In this document: piece by piece, positions 46,321 to 56,605 of the stretch
Numbering within the stretch: the stretch's first letter is position 1
Layout: each line of letters opens with the position of its first letter
Source: Allobosea thiooxidans
GTDB taxonomy: Bacteria > Pseudomonadota > Alphaproteobacteria > Rhizobiales > Beijerinckiaceae
Direction of reading: 5' to 3'
DNA: 64,000 bases
NCBI RefSeq assembly: GCF_900168195.1
Contig: NZ_FUYX01000003.1
Span: 310,001-374,000, forward strand
Notes under the pieces: generated by a model
What the model was told of the DNA's origin: nothing
Databases searched by the model: none
Seen by the model: only the letters and a program-made list of their open reading frames with translations
Made by a program: the position numbers and the translations under genes

Positions 46321-47514
46321 GTGCTGCTGAACCGCCTGGATCGATACATCCTGAAGATCGCTGCGGTGGCGGCGATCGTGCTGCTGCTCGGCCTCACGGG
46401 CGTGATCTGGGTGACGCAGGCGCTGCGCGAGGTCGATCTCATCACCGGCAAGGGCCAGACGGTGCTGATCTTCCTGACCGTGACCCTGCTCTCGTTGCCG
46501 GCGCTGATCGCCGGCATCGCGCCGGTCGCGCTGTTCATGTCGACGCTCTACACGCTCAACCGGCTCAACGGCGATTCCGAGCTGATCGTGATGAACGCCG
46601 CCGGCGTCGCGCCCCACAGAATTACCCGCCCCTTCATCGCGCTGACGATCGCCACCTCCATCGTCGTCGCCTGGATGACGATCTCGGTGATGCCGGCGAG
46701 CTTCCGGATGCTGCGCGACCTGATCACGCTGATCCGCGCCGATTTCGTTGCCAACGTCGTCAAGGAAGGCCAGTTCGTCTCGCTCGATTCCGGCGTGACC
46801 TTCCACTACCGCGAGAAGGTCGGCGACGCGCTGGTCGGCATCTTCATGCAGGATCGGCGCGACCCGGCGCAGCCGGCGATCTATCTCGCCGAACGCGGCC
46901 GGACGGTCGAGGCCGAGGGCCAGAGCTTCCTGATGCTGGAGAAGGGCACGATCCAGCGCGAGGCGAAGAACACGACCACGACCTCGATCATCTCCTTCGA
47001 GCGCTATGCGCTCAACCTCTCCGCGCTGACGGGCGATTCGAGCGGCGGCCCCGGCGAGGGCGATGGCGACAAGGTCGTCTACAAGCCGCGCGAGCGCTCG
47101 ACCTGGCAACTCCTCAACCAGGACCCGAACGAGAGCTACTACAAGATCCAGGAAGGCCGCTTCCGGGCAGAGCTGCACAACCGCCTCTCGGCCGCGCTCT
47201 ACCCCTTCGCCTTCATGCTGATCGCCTTCGCCGCGATCGGCGAGGCCCGCACCACCCGGCAGGGACGAATGTTCGCGATCCAGTCGGCGATCCTGATCGT
47301 CGGCGCGACCCGCATCGCGGCCTATGCCGCCTGGACGGCGAGCGTCCGCTCACCCTTTGCCGCCGCCCTGCTCTACATCCTGCCACTGGCGGCGATCGTG
47401 CTCTCGGCGGCGTTCATCCTCTACGGCGAGAGGCTGCGCCCCGTCCTGGCCCGCCTGATGGCGCCCCTGACCCAGCCCCTCATCGGCCTTGCAGCTCGTT
47501 TCCGGCGCGCCTGA
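46321..47514 (+). CDS. lptF: LPS export permease LptF
   Basis: LptF with LptG forms the membrane part of the LptB2FG transporter that extracts lipopolysaccharide from the inner membrane. The 397-residue protein has three N-terminal helices, a periplasmic beta-jellyroll domain (about 135-270) and three C-terminal helices. NRLDRYILKIAAVAAIVLLL is the typical start. I chose the GTG at 46321, preceded by GGAAG; a GTG 57 bases earlier is possible. Its stop overlaps the lptG start by one base. Confidence 0.92.
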   Translation: MLLNRLDRYILKIAAVAAIVLLLGLTGVIWVTQALREVDLITGKGQTVLIFLTVTLLSLPALIAGIAPVALFMSTLYTLNRLNGDSELIVMNAAGVAPHRITRPFIALTIATSIVVAWMTISVMPASFRMLRDLITLIRADFVANVVKEGQFVSLDSGVTFHYREKVGDALVGIFMQDRRDPAQPAIYLAERGRTVEAEGQSFLMLEKGTIQREAKNTTTTSIISFERYALNLSALTGDSSGGPGEGDGDKVVYKPRERSTWQLLNQDPNESYYKIQEGRFRAELHNRLSAALYPFAFMLIAFAAIGEARTTRQGRMFAIQSAILIVGATRIAAYAAWTASVRSPFAAALLYILPLAAIVLSAAFILYGERLRPVLARLMAPLTQPLIGLAARFRRA

Positions 47515-48605
47515 TGCTCCTGTTCTCGACCTTCGGACGCTATCTGACCAAGCGCTTCACACGCGCGATCCTCAGCGTCTTCACCACCTTCTTCTTCCTC
47601 ATCGGGACGCTCGATTTCGTCGAGCTGATGCGGCGCGCCGGCGACTCGCCGATCGCCACGACCCCACGCATCGTGCAGCTCGCGCTGTTCCGCGCCCCGG
47701 CCGTGGCCGAGCAGATCTTCCCGTTCGCCGCGCTGTTCGGCGGCATGTTCGCCCTGCTGACGCTGAGCCGGAAGCTCGAGCTCGTGGTCGCCCGCTCGGT
47801 CGGCGTCTCGGCCTGGCAGTTCCTGCAGCCCGCAGCCGTGGTCGCAGGCGTGGTCGGCCTGGTCTCGATCATGATCTACAACCCGCTGGCCGCCGATCTG
47901 AAGCGCAAGGCGACGGCGCTGGAGACCCGCCTCTTCGTCCGCGCCAGCGGCAAGTCCGGCGCCCCCCAGGAGATCTGGCTGCGGCAGCGCAGCGTCGACG
48001 GCCAGGCGGTGATCCGCGCCGCAGCGGCCCTGCCGGAAGAGGACGGGCTCTCGCAGGCGACGTTCTTTGTGTTCAATCCGGACGGCAGCTTCAAGGAGCG
48101 AATCGACGCCAAGCAGGCCGTGCTGCGGCCGGGGCATTGGGAGCTGACCGACGCCCGCGCGATCTCGGGCTCCGAAGAACCGCAGAACTACACGCATTAC
48201 GTGCTGGCGACGACGCTCGAGCCGGAACAGTTGCGCCAGAGCTTCACGCCGCCGGATGCCGTCGGCTTCTGGTCGATGCCGGCCGTGATCGATCGGACAC
48301 AGCGCGCCGGCCTCGATACCACGCCCTATGAGCTGCGATATCAATCGCTTATGGCGCGGCCGCTGCTGCTCATCGCCATGGTGCTCGTGGCCGCATCCGT
48401 TTCCTTAAGATTTTTCCGGTTTGGTGGTGTGACCAGACTGGTGATAGGTGGCGTCGCGGCCGGGTTCGTGCTCTACGTTGCGACACAGCTGTCGGAGGAA
48501 CTCGGGTCGTCGGGAATCGTCAATCCGATCGTCGCGGCGTGGCTGCCAGCAGCATTGGGGACAATGCTCGGCGCTCTCGCCCTCCTCCATCAGGAAGACG
48601 GGTGA
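47514..48605 (+). CDS. lptG: LPS export permease LptG
   Basis: LptG is the partner of LptF. The 363-residue protein begins STFGRYLTKRFTRAILSVFT and has the same layout: three membrane helices, a periplasmic jellyroll domain and three helices. LDTTPYELRYQSLMARPLLLIAMVLVA in the second half is a family pattern. The ATG at 47514 shares a base with the lptF stop (CTGATG), giving translational coupling. lptD follows after 37 bases. Confidence 0.92.
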   Translation: MLLFSTFGRYLTKRFTRAILSVFTTFFFLIGTLDFVELMRRAGDSPIATTPRIVQLALFRAPAVAEQIFPFAALFGGMFALLTLSRKLELVVARSVGVSAWQFLQPAAVVAGVVGLVSIMIYNPLAADLKRKATALETRLFVRASGKSGAPQEIWLRQRSVDGQAVIRAAAALPEEDGLSQATFFVFNPDGSFKERIDAKQAVLRPGHWELTDARAISGSEEPQNYTHYVLATTLEPEQLRQSFTPPDAVGFWSMPAVIDRTQRAGLDTTPYELRYQSLMARPLLLIAMVLVAASVSLRFFRFGGVTRLVIGGVAAGFVLYVATQLSEELGSSGIVNPIVAAWLPAALGTMLGALALLHQEDG

Positions 48606-48642
48606 AACGTACTGTGCCTATGGTTAATATTGGGTTTAGCGG

Positions 48643-51213
48643 ATGGCCTCTGGCGTGAAACGCGTAGCACGCTTTGCTGCGGCGACTGCGCTCGCCTCCA
48701 GCCTGGCCTATCTGCTGGCCGGCCCGGCCTTCGCCCAGAATCGGGCGGCGGGTGCCAACCCTGCGCCGGCAGCGGCTGCGGCGGCCAAGCCGCAGGACCG
48801 GATGGTCGTCGACGCGCGCGAACTCGTCTATGACAACGACAAGAAGACGGTCGCGGCCGTCGGCGACGTCCAGATCCTCTATCAGGGTCGGACGATCGAG
48901 GCTGATCGCGTCATCTACGACCAGGGCAACAAGCGCGTCACCGCGATCGGCAACGCCCGCATCACCGAGGCGAACGGCACAGTCATCACCGGCGAGCGCT
49001 TCAACCTGACCGACGACTTCCGGGACGGCTTCATCGACTCGCTGCGGGTCGTGAACCCCGACAAGACGCGCTTCTCGGCGCCGCGCGCCGAACGTACGGA
49101 CGGCGAAACCTTCGTCTTCGACAAGGGCATCTACACCGCCTGCGAACCATGCAAGGACAACCCGGAGCGGCCGCCGCTCTGGCAGGTCCGCGCCGCGCGG
49201 ATCATCCACAAGAAGTCCGAGCAGACGATCTATTACGAGGACGCCCGGCTCGAATTCGCCGGCATCCCGATGGCATATATCCCCTACATGTCGGGGCCGG
49301 ACTCGACGGTGAAGCGGAAGTCCGGCTTCCTGTCGCCGAAATTCATAAACACCTCGGCGCTCGGCTTCGGCGTCGGCCTGCCCTATTTCCTGAACCTGGC
49401 GCCGAACTACGACCTGACGCTGACCCCGACCTACCTCACCCGGCAGGGCTTCCTCGGCCAGGCCGAGTGGCGGCATCGCGTGATGAACGGCTCGTACACG
49501 ATCCGTGCCTCGGGCATCTTCCAGCAGGACCAGGAGGCCTTCCTGCCGTCCCCGCTCGGCCCGCGCGATAAGGAATTCCGCGGCTCGGTCGAGACGAACG
49601 GCAAGTTCTACATCAATCCACGCTGGACCTTCGGCTGGAACGCCTCGATGTCGACGGATCGCTGGTTCTACAAGAACTACCGCATCCAGAACGAGAGCTT
49701 CAGCAGCACCACCTATCTGCAGGAAGCGATCTCGACCGCCTACCTGAACGGCCAGAGCCCGACCGCCTGGTTCGACCTGCGCGGCTACTACTTCCAGCCG
49801 CTCAACTATCAGGACTGGCAGAAGCAGCAGCCCGTCGTCCTGCCGGTGCTCGACTACGACAAGCGCGTCCACAAGCCGTCCTTCCTGGGCGGCGAGCTCG
49901 AGTTCAACGTCAACATCACGAACCTCACGCGCGACACCGCTGCCTTCGCCGAGCTGCCGCAGCAGAAGACCTATCTGATCACGACGCCGAGCTACGCGCT
50001 CTATGACGGCTGCGCGATCTACGACAAGAACCACTGCCTCGTGCGCGGACTGGCGGGCAATGTCTCGCGGGCGTCGGTACAGGCGTCGTGGCGGCGCAAC
50101 TTCATCGACCCGCTCGGGCAGGTGTGGACGCCCTATGCCTCGCTGCGCGCCGACGTCTTCTCGATCAACCCCGACACCAAGGGCGTGATCAACTCGCGGG
50201 TGTCGACCATCGCCGACACCTCCGACGAGGTCTTCGGGCGCGTGATGCCGGCCATCGGCCTGATGTATCGCTATCCCTTCGTCGCCAAGACCGACTGGGG
50301 CACGCATATCATCGAGCCGGTCGCGCAGATCGTGGCGCGGCCGAACGAGACCAACAGCCTGCGCGTCGCCAACGAGGACGCACAGAGCCTCGTCTTCGAC
50401 GCCAGCAACCTGTTCGAATGGAGCGGCAAGTTCTCCGGCTATGACCGGCTCGAGGGCGGCACCCGCGCGAATGTCGGCGCGCTCTATACCGGCCGCTTCG
50501 GCAAGGAGGCCTTCGCCAACCTGCTCATCGGCCAGTCCTACCAGCTCGGCGGGCGCAACTCCTTCGCCAGCGGCGACCTCGTCAATACCGGCCTCGACTC
50601 CGGCCTCGAGACCAACACCTCGGACTTCGTGGCCAGGGCCCAGCTCTCGCCGTTCAAGGGCTTCTTCCTGACCGGCGCCACGCGGCTCAACTCCACGACA
50701 TACGAGGCACAGCGGATCGACGCCGCGGCGACGTACTCGAACAACATCATCACCGCCTCGATCGGATATGGCCGCTATGAGCCGCAGCCCGATCTCGGCA
50801 TCTCGCGCCGCCGCGAGGGCCTGTCGCTCAACGGCTCGCTGCGCGTGGCCGAGAACTGGCGCCTGCGCGCCGGCGTGCTCTTCGACCTCGACAAGTACAA
50901 GTACGACCGCGAGCGCTATCGGGACGCCTATGCCTCCTATCTCGCGGCCCCGACCGTGGCTGCGGTGCCGGTCTACCCGAACACCGGGCCGTTCCAGACC
51001 GCCTCGACCTCGTTCGGCATCAACTACACCGACGAGTGCACGGTCTTCGACATCAGCTATTCGCAGAGCTATGCCGACCGGCAGTCGGGCGCGACCAAGG
51101 ACACCCGCACGGTCATGTTCCGCCTCGAGCTGCGGACGCTGGGCGAGATCAGCTACTCGCAGAACCTCGGCGGAACTTCCTCGACGGGTGACGGCGTCAG
51201 CTCGAGCCAGTGA
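48643..51213 (+). CDS. lptD: LPS-assembly protein LptD
   Basis: LptD is the outer-membrane barrel that inserts lipopolysaccharide into the outer leaflet. The 856-residue protein has a signal peptide ending LLAGPAFAQ, a periplasmic OstA/LptA-like jellyroll (about 50-200, [20 protein letters not shown]) and a large beta barrel. [19 protein letters not shown] marks the junction. Two cysteines ([10 protein letters not shown]) follow the jellyroll, and [13 protein letters not shown] and DECTVFD lie further on, so disulfides are possible. It continues the lptF-lptG run. Confidence 0.94.
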   Translation: MASGVKRVARFAAATALASSLAYLLAGPAFAQNRAAGANPAPAAAAAAKPQDRMVVDARELVYDNDKKTVAAVGDVQILYQGRTIEADRVIYDQGNKRVTAIGNARITEANGTVITGERFNLTDDFRDGFIDSLRVVNPDKTRFSAPRAERTDGETFVFDKGIYTACEPCKDNPERPPLWQVRAARIIHKKSEQTIYYEDARLEFAGIPMAYIPYMSGPDSTVKRKSGFLSPKFINTSALGFGVGLPYFLNLAPNYDLTLTPTYLTRQGFLGQAEWRHRVMNGSYTIRASGIFQQDQEAFLPSPLGPRDKEFRGSVETNGKFYINPRWTFGWNASMSTDRWFYKNYRIQNESFSSTTYLQEAISTAYLNGQSPTAWFDLRGYYFQPLNYQDWQKQQPVVLPVLDYDKRVHKPSFLGGELEFNVNITNLTRDTAAFAELPQQKTYLITTPSYALYDGCAIYDKNHCLVRGLAGNVSRASVQASWRRNFIDPLGQVWTPYASLRADVFSINPDTKGVINSRVSTIADTSDEVFGRVMPAIGLMYRYPFVAKTDWGTHIIEPVAQIVARPNETNSLRVANEDAQSLVFDASNLFEWSGKFSGYDRLEGGTRANVGALYTGRFGKEAFANLLIGQSYQLGGRNSFASGDLVNTGLDSGLETNTSDFVARAQLSPFKGFFLTGATRLNSTTYEAQRIDAAATYSNNIITASIGYGRYEPQPDLGISRRREGLSLNGSLRVAENWRLRAGVLFDLDKYKYDRERYRDAYASYLAAPTVAAVPVYPNTGPFQTASTSFGINYTDECTVFDISYSQSYADRQSGATKDTRTVMFRLELRTLGEISYSQNLGGTSSTGDGVSSSQ

Positions 51214-51218
51214 TCGCT

Positions 51219-51239
51219 CCGGGCCGCCGCGCGGCCCGG
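51219..51239 (+). promoter_or_regulatory. Strong hairpin between lptD and pdxA
   Basis: CCGGGCCGC and GCGGCCCGG pair perfectly around a 3-base loop, 5 bases after the lptD stop and 26 bases before the pdxA start. There is no T run after it, so it is more likely an mRNA-stability or partial attenuation element than a full terminator. Confidence 0.45.
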
Positions 51240-51265
51240 CTCCTTTCGACCTCGCGGAGATCGTC

Positions 51266-52282
51266 GTGCCGGCATTGCCGCTTGCGCTGACCCAGGGCGA
51301 CCCCGCGGGCGTCGGGACGGAGCTGACCTTGCGTGCCTGGCTGGAGCGCGCCGAGCGGGATCTCCCGGCCTTCGCCGTCATCGCCGATATCGACCATCTC
51401 GCCCTGGCCGCGAAGCGCCTGGGATGGACCGTCCCCCTGCACCGTTCCGGATGGGGCGAAGCCGCCGCACTGTTCGACACGGCCCTGCCAGTGATCGCGT
51501 TGCCCGGCGGCCTGCCGGTGGAGCCGGGCCGGCCCGACCCCGCCAGCGCAACTGCGACGATCGCTTCGATCGATCTCGCCGTCGCCGCCGTCCGGCAGGG
51601 AGACGCCGCAGCGATCGTCACCAATCCGATCGCGAAATCAGTGCTTTACCAGGCCGGGTTCAAGCATCCTGGCCACACGGAATATCTGGCGCATCTCGCC
51701 GCGGCCGGCGGGGCAGAGCCGAGGCCGGTGATGATGCTGTGGTGCGAGGATCTCGCCGTCGTGCCGGTCACCATCCACGAGCCCTTGCGCCGGGTCCCGG
51801 AGCTGCTCTCCACCACGCTCATCGTCGAGACGGCACGGATCGTCGCAGGCGAGCTGCGCAGCCGCTTCGGCATCGAGGCGCCGCGGCTGGCGATCAGCGG
51901 CCTCAACCCCCATGCCGGGGAGAACGGCACCATGGGCGGAGAGGATCAGGCGGTCATCGTGCCGGCGATCGAGGCGTTGCGGGCGGAAGGCATCGATGCG
52001 CGCGGCCCCTATCCGGCCGACACGATGTTCCATGCCCGCGCCCGCGCCGGCTACGATGCGGCGCTGGCGATGTATCACGACCAGGCGCTGATCCCGATCA
52101 AGACCATCGCCTTCGACGACGGCGTCAACGTCACCCTCGGCCTGCCCTTCATCCGCACCTCGCCGGATCATGGCACGGCCTTCGACATCGCCGGCAAGGG
52201 CGTGGCGCGGCCCGACAGCCTGTGCGCCGCACTGAGACTCGCCGCGCGGATGGCACAACGACAGAGCAGCGCCGCAGCATGA
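51266..52282 (+). CDS. pdxA: 4-hydroxythreonine-4-phosphate dehydrogenase
   Basis: PdxA oxidises 4-phosphohydroxythreonine in pyridoxal phosphate synthesis. The 338-residue protein has [14 protein letters not shown] at the N terminus, the metal-binding histidines in HPGHTEYLA and [11 protein letters not shown], and [25 protein letters not shown] near the end. The start is the GTG at 51266, with GCGGAGA upstream. Its stop overlaps the ksgA start by 4 bases (ATGA). In many relatives surA lies between lptD and pdxA; here it does not. Confidence 0.94.
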   Translation: MPALPLALTQGDPAGVGTELTLRAWLERAERDLPAFAVIADIDHLALAAKRLGWTVPLHRSGWGEAAALFDTALPVIALPGGLPVEPGRPDPASATATIASIDLAVAAVRQGDAAAIVTNPIAKSVLYQAGFKHPGHTEYLAHLAAAGGAEPRPVMMLWCEDLAVVPVTIHEPLRRVPELLSTTLIVETARIVAGELRSRFGIEAPRLAISGLNPHAGENGTMGGEDQAVIVPAIEALRAEGIDARGPYPADTMFHARARAGYDAALAMYHDQALIPIKTIAFDDGVNVTLGLPFIRTSPDHGTAFDIAGKGVARPDSLCAALRLAARMAQRQSSAAA

Positions 52283-53127
52283 GCCAGATCGACGACCTGC
52301 CGCCGCTGCGCGAGGTGGTGGAGCGCCACGGGCTGATGGCGCAGAAAGCCCTCGGACAGAACTTCCTGTTCGACCTCAACCTGACGAGCCGGATCGCACG
52401 GGCGGCCGGCCCGCTCGACGGCGAGACGGTCGTCGAGATCGGCCCCGGCCCCGGCGGCCTGACGCGGGCGCTGCTCGCCAACGGCGCCGGGCGCGTCATC
52501 GCGATCGAGCGGGATCGGCGCTGCCTGCCGGCGCTCGCCGAGATCGCGGCGCGCTATCCCGGGCGGCTGGAGGTCATCGACGGCGACGCGCTCGCGGTCG
52601 ATCTCTCGCCCTATCTCGCCGGCGGGAGGGCGCGGATCGTCGCCAACCTACCCTACAATATCGGCACGCCGCTGCTGGTCGGCTGGCTCAGCCTGGAGCC
52701 CTGGCCGTCCTGGTGGAGCTCGTTGACGCTGATGTTCCAGCGCGAGGTTGCCGAGCGGATCGTCGCCTCGCCGGCGGAACGGGCGGATTACGGCCGGCTC
52801 GCCGTGCTGTCGAATTGGCGCTGCGAGACCAGGATCCTGTTCGACGTGCCGCGCAGCGCCTTCGTGCCGCCGCCGAAGATCACCTCCTCGATCGTGCAGC
52901 TCGTCCCACGCGAGCGGCCGGAGCCCTGCGACAGGCGCCTGCTCGAGCGGGTCACGCTGGCGGCCTTCGGGCAGCGGCGCAAGATGCTGCGGCAGAGCCT
53001 CAAGGCCGTGCTTCCGGACCCGGCGCCGATCATCGCGGCCGCCGGCCTCAGCGAGACGGCGCGGGCCGAGGAGGTCCCGGTCTCGGGCTTCGTCAAGCTG
53101 GCGAACGCGCTGGCCGCCCAGCGCTAG
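52279..53127 (+). CDS. rsmA: 16S rRNA dimethyladenosine transferase
   Basis: RsmA (KsgA) dimethylates two adjacent adenosines in the 3' hairpin of 16S rRNA late in small-subunit assembly. The 282-residue protein has [10 protein letters not shown], the S-adenosylmethionine loop [16 protein letters not shown] and the catalytic motif [14 protein letters not shown]. The C-terminal domain contains [13 protein letters not shown]. The ATG overlaps the pdxA stop, the same pdxA-ksgA coupling as in enterobacteria. A repeat separates it from the convergent gmk. Confidence 0.95.
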   Translation: MSQIDDLPPLREVVERHGLMAQKALGQNFLFDLNLTSRIARAAGPLDGETVVEIGPGPGGLTRALLANGAGRVIAIERDRRCLPALAEIAARYPGRLEVIDGDALAVDLSPYLAGGRARIVANLPYNIGTPLLVGWLSLEPWPSWWSSLTLMFQREVAERIVASPAERADYGRLAVLSNWRCETRILFDVPRSAFVPPPKITSSIVQLVPRERPEPCDRRLLERVTLAAFGQRRKMLRQSLKAVLPDPAPIIAAAGLSETARAEEVPVSGFVKLANALAAQR

Positions 53128-53136
53128 TTACATCCT

Positions 53137-53267
53137 TGTCATTCCGGGACTTCGCGCAGCGAAGAACCCGGAATCCACGACTGGGCGAGCGGCTTGCAAC
53201 ACGGCATCGAATGCCTCACCCGGTCGTGGGTTCCGGGTTCGGCCTTCGGCCGCCCCGGAATGACAAG
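53137..53267. repeat. Family B palindromic repeat (TTGTCATTCCGGG...)
   Basis: TTGTCATTCCGGGACTTCGC then GCAGCGAAGAACCCGGAATC opens it. GGGTTCCGGGTTCGGCCTTC then GGCCGCCCCGGAATGACAA closes it as the complement. The arms are about 45 bases, so either strand can fold into a long hairpin. It lies between the convergent genes rsmA and gmk and may end both transcripts. Confidence 0.75.
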
Positions 53268-53285
53268 GGTTGTACTGCCCGCTGA

Positions 53286-53933
53286 TCAGGGCAGCTGTTC
53301 GGTCAGGAGCTGGTCGACGAAATCGTTGAGACCGACGGCACGGCTGCGCTTCAGGCGCTCGGCCGTCAGGATCGCCTTGATCTGCTCGTAAGCCGTTTGA
53401 AGATCGTGATTGACGATGACGTAGTCGTACTGGCTCCAGCGCGCGATCTCGTCGCGGGCATTGGCAAGGCGCTTGACGATCACGTCCTCGGCATCCTCGG
53501 CGCGACGAATCAGGCGCGAGCGCAGCTCCGCCATCGACGGCGGCAGAATGAAGATGGTGACGACGTCGGCGCGCGCCTTCTTGACGATCTGCTGGGTGCC
53601 TTGCCAGTCGATATCGAAGAGCACGTCGCGCCCGGCCGCCAGCGAGGCCTCGACCTCCTTGCGCGGCGTACCGTAGCCGTTGCCATGGACCTCGGCCCAT
53701 TCCAGCAGGTCGTTATGCTGGCGCATGGCGTCGAAGGCGGCGCGGTCGATGAAGCGATAATGCACGCCCTCGATCTCGGAGGGGCGCTTGGCGCGGGTCG
53801 TCACCGAGATCGACAGGTCGAGATTGTTCTCGCTCTTGAGATTGCGGGTGAGCGTCGTCTTGCCCGCGCCGGAAGGCGAGGACAGGATCAGCATGAGGCC
53901 GCGACGGGCCGGGTGAAGGGTCTCGGCAGCCAT
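53286..53933 (-). CDS. gmk: Guanylate kinase
   Basis: Gmk phosphorylates GMP to GDP. The 215-residue protein has the P-loop ILSSPSGAGKTTLTRNL at about 16-32, ISVTTRAKRPSEIEGVHYRFID for GMP binding, and LFDIDWQGTQQI. I chose the ATG at 53933; a GTG at 53942 overlapping the yicC stop (GTGA) is an alternative, and in either case the two genes are coupled. The yicC-gmk pairing is common in bacteria. Confidence 0.95.
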   Translation of the reverse strand: MAAETLHPARRGLMLILSSPSGAGKTTLTRNLKSENNLDLSISVTTRAKRPSEIEGVHYRFIDRAAFDAMRQHNDLLEWAEVHGNGYGTPRKEVEASLAAGRDVLFDIDWQGTQQIVKKARADVVTIFILPPSMAELRSRLIRRAEDAEDVIVKRLANARDEIARWSQYDYVIVNHDLQTAYEQIKAILTAERLKRSRAVGLNDFVDQLLTEQLP

Positions 53934-53938
53934 CCGGC

Positions 53939-54820
53939 TCACTCCACGTTCTGAACCTGCTCACGCATCTGGTCGACGACCGTGCGCAGCTCCAGGCCGA
54001 TCCGCGACAGGCCGGGATCGTTCGCCTTGGCGCAGAGCGTCGAAGCCTCGCGGCCGAATTCCTGGGCCAGGAAGTCGAGCTTCCGGCCGATCGGCCCGCC
54101 CTTGGCGAGGAGCTCGCGCAGCGCGGCGACATGGGCGTGCAGCCGGTCGATCTCCTCGCGGATATCGGCCCGCACCGCCAGCAGCGCCGCCTCCTGATGC
54201 AGACGCTGCGGATCGAAGCCGTTCGCGGCGCCCATCAGCGTCTCGACCTGAGCCGCGATGCGCGCGCGGATGGCGTCGGCGCCGCGCGCCGGGTGGTTCT
54301 CCGCCTCGGCGGCCAGCCGGGCGATGGTCTCGAGATGGCCGGAGACGATCGCCTCCAACGCGCGGCCTTCGGCGGCACGCGCTTCCTTCAGGGCGCTCGA
54401 AGCCGCCTCGAGCCCGGCAAGGGCCGGCGCCTCGACCGCGCCCAGCATATCCTGCGCCTCGTCGGCGAACTCGACGACGCCGCGAATACCGAGCAGGCCG
54501 TCATAGGATGGCGGGCTGACCCCGGCGACGGGCGGCAGCTTCTCGATGGCCTGCAGCAGCGCGGCCAGAACCGCCTCGTTGACGCGCGGGCGCGGCGGCC
54601 CGGCATCGCTCGTCACGGCCAGGTTGACGTGCAGCGTGCCGCGGGCGAAGGCGCCGGCCAGATGCTTGCGCGCCGCCTCTGCCAGCGCCTCGAAACCGGG
54701 CGGAACCCGAACGCGCAGGTCGAGCCCGCGCCCGTTGACGCTGCGGATCTCCCAGGCCCAGCCATGGACGCCGGCGGTCCCGGCGGCGCGGGCGAAGCCC
54801 GTCATGCTTTCGATGGCCAT
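53939..54820 (-). CDS. yicC: YicC-family endoribonuclease
   Basis: The 293-residue protein begins with the family signature IESMTGFARA. It has the N-terminal YicC domain (to about 160, SVNGRGLDLRVRVP) and the C-terminal DUF1732 domain (LHAHVAALRELLAKGGPIGR, then KLDFLAQEFGREASTLCAKA). E. coli YicC is an endoribonuclease that promotes decay of small RNAs such as RyhB; this role is likely but not shown here. It overlaps or abuts gmk. Confidence 0.93.
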   Translation of the reverse strand: MAIESMTGFARAAGTAGVHGWAWEIRSVNGRGLDLRVRVPPGFEALAEAARKHLAGAFARGTLHVNLAVTSDAGPPRPRVNEAVLAALLQAIEKLPPVAGVSPPSYDGLLGIRGVVEFADEAQDMLGAVEAPALAGLEAASSALKEARAAEGRALEAIVSGHLETIARLAAEAENHPARGADAIRARIAAQVETLMGAANGFDPQRLHQEAALLAVRADIREEIDRLHAHVAALRELLAKGGPIGRKLDFLAQEFGREASTLCAKANDPGLSRIGLELRTVVDQMREQVQNVE

Positions 54821-54926
54821 GCCTCTGCCCGCCTCCTTTGCAATGCGGCGGGACCGTAGTGGCGCCTCTGCACGACAGCAAGCGGCTCGCCGCCGGAAAA
54901 TGGGGATGACGCCCGGGGGGCTCCAC

Positions 54927-55019
54927 CGTCATTGCGAGCGAAGCGATCCAGGAAGACCGGGTCGAGCGTCCAACCCAGTCTTCCTGGATTGCTTCGACGC
55001 TTCGCTCCTCGCAATGACG
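54927..55019. repeat. Family A palindromic repeat, copy 5
   Basis: CCGTCATTGCGAGCGAAGCG then ATCCAGGAAGACCGGG opens it and CCAGTCTTCCTGGATTGCTT then CGCTCCTCGCAATGACG closes it. The arms also pair internally over CAGGAAGAC. It lies between mltG and yicC, both on the minus strand, so it may separate two transcripts. Confidence 0.78.
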
Positions 55020-55060
55020 TTGCGGTCGTCCCGGCGCGTCGCAGCCGCAGACCGCTGAAA

Positions 55061-56401
55061 TCAGGGCTTGAGCTGCGGCACCAGCTTGGGCGAGTTCAGG
55101 TCGAAGGTCTTGTCGAGCAGCGGGTCGCGCGGCGTCCCCTCCGAGGCGTCGAAGGCGCGGGCCCGCGTACCGGCGACGGCACCGGCCGGCTGCGCGACCG
55201 GAAGGCCGGCGCCGGAGCCCGGCTGCATCGTCGCGGGCGCCTCGGAGCGGCTGTCGGGCGCCGGCGGCGGCTCGACCTTGTCGACGGCGTCGGCCGGCGG
55301 CTTGCCGCCCTGCTGCTGGCTGCGCGTCGTCTCGATCTGGCGCCAGCGGCCGACATTGCGGTTGTGCTGGTCCAGCGTCTCGGCGAAGGCATGTCCGCCG
55401 CTGCCATCGGCGACGAAATAGAGGTCCTTGGTCCGCGAATGGTTGACCACGGCCTCCATCGCGGCGCGGCCGGGATTGGCGATCGGCCCCGGCGGCAGGC
55501 CGTTGATGACATAGGTGTTGTAGGGCGTCGCCTGCGTGATCTCGTTGCGCTGGATCGCTCGGCCGAGCGTGCCCTTGCCGCCGACGAGGCCGTAGACGAT
55601 CGTCGGGTCCGACTGCAGCCGCATCTTCTGGTTCAGCCGGTTGATGAAGACGCCGGCGACGCGCGGGCGCTCATCGGCACGGCCGGTTTCCTTCTCGACG
55701 ATCGAGGCCAGCACGACCAGCTCCTGCGGCGTCTTGATCGGCAGGTCGGAGGGGCGGCGCTCCCAGATCCGGGCGAGCACCACGCGCTGGTCGCGCGCCA
55801 TGCGGTCGATGATCGCCTGCCGCGAGAAGCCGCGCGGGAAACGATAGGTGTCCGGCAGGATCGAGCCTTCCTTCGGCACCTGGGCGATCTCGCCGGTCAG
55901 CAACTCGTTGTCGCGCAGGCGCGCCACGATCTGCTCGCTCGTCAGCCCTTCGGGAACCGTGATCGAGTGCTCGACCACCTTGCCGCTGGAGATGATGCCG
56001 AGGATTTCCTGCGGGCTGACCCGCGCCTTGAACAGATATTCGCCGGCCTGGAGCCGGTGCCAATCCCCGCCCATGATCGCGGCGACGCGGAAGCTCAGCG
56101 GATGCTCGATCAGCCCCTCGCGCTGGAGTAGCTCGGCGATCTCCGTCAGCCCGTTCTCCTTGGGAATGATCAGGACGCGGTCGCTGGCGAGCGGCCCGGG
56201 CGCCTTGCTCTGGTTCGAGACGATCGCGATGCCGGCACCGACGACGCCGGCGCCGACCAGCGCGACCGTGAACAGCCCGCTCAGCATCGACAGGAAGGGG
56301 CTGCGCCGACGGCGGCGCGCCTTCGGCGGCGGCGCCGGGGGCGCTACGGGCTTGAGGGCCTCGCTCGGACTTTTCGGGGCGACGCGGGGCGTATCATTCA
56401 C
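55061..56401 (-). CDS. mltG: Endolytic transglycosylase MltG
   Basis: MltG cleaves nascent glycan strands at the inner membrane and sets their length. The protein has about 446 residues: a proline- and arginine-rich cytoplasmic tail, one membrane helix (about 36-58), a LysM-like subdomain (DRVLIIPKENGLTEIAELLQ) and the YceG domain. ASIVEKETGRADERPRVAGVFINRL holds the catalytic glutamate and YNTYVINGLPPGPIANPG is the later motif. A 110-residue alanine/proline-rich tail follows and is not family-typical. I placed the start at the GTG at 56401; TTG or GTC-adjacent starts nearby are possible. fabF lies 204 bases upstream. Confidence 0.9.
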   Translation of the reverse strand: MNDTPRVAPKSPSEALKPVAPPAPPPKARRRRRSPFLSMLSGLFTVALVGAGVVGAGIAIVSNQSKAPGPLASDRVLIIPKENGLTEIAELLQREGLIEHPLSFRVAAIMGGDWHRLQAGEYLFKARVSPQEILGIISSGKVVEHSITVPEGLTSEQIVARLRDNELLTGEIAQVPKEGSILPDTYRFPRGFSRQAIIDRMARDQRVVLARIWERRPSDLPIKTPQELVVLASIVEKETGRADERPRVAGVFINRLNQKMRLQSDPTIVYGLVGGKGTLGRAIQRNEITQATPYNTYVINGLPPGPIANPGRAAMEAVVNHSRTKDLYFVADGSGGHAFAETLDQHNRNVGRWRQIETTRSQQQGGKPPADAVDKVEPPPAPDSRSEAPATMQPGSGAGLPVAQPAGAVAGTRARAFDASEGTPRDPLLDKTFDLNSPKLVPQLKP

Positions 56402-56605
56402 GATCAAGACGCTCGCAGCATGGGGTAGACGATCTCGGCACAATCGAGCCCACGCGCCGGGCCTGGCGGAAAACCGGGCGCGTCAGACCGAAGCCACGCA
56501 TTAGAACCGGTTTCCCCGTGGCTGTGAACGCGGAATCGCGCATTCGCCGACGCGGATGCGAAACTCTACCCAACATTATGGCAAAACGGCGCTGACCCGC
56601 TGGGG

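Noticed and set aside
48520..51624. A 1034-codon open frame antisense to lptD
   Set aside because: Same reason: lptD on the plus strand has a signal peptide, LptA-like domain and barrel, while the antisense product is rich in Arg, Asp, Val and Gly with no recognisable motif.
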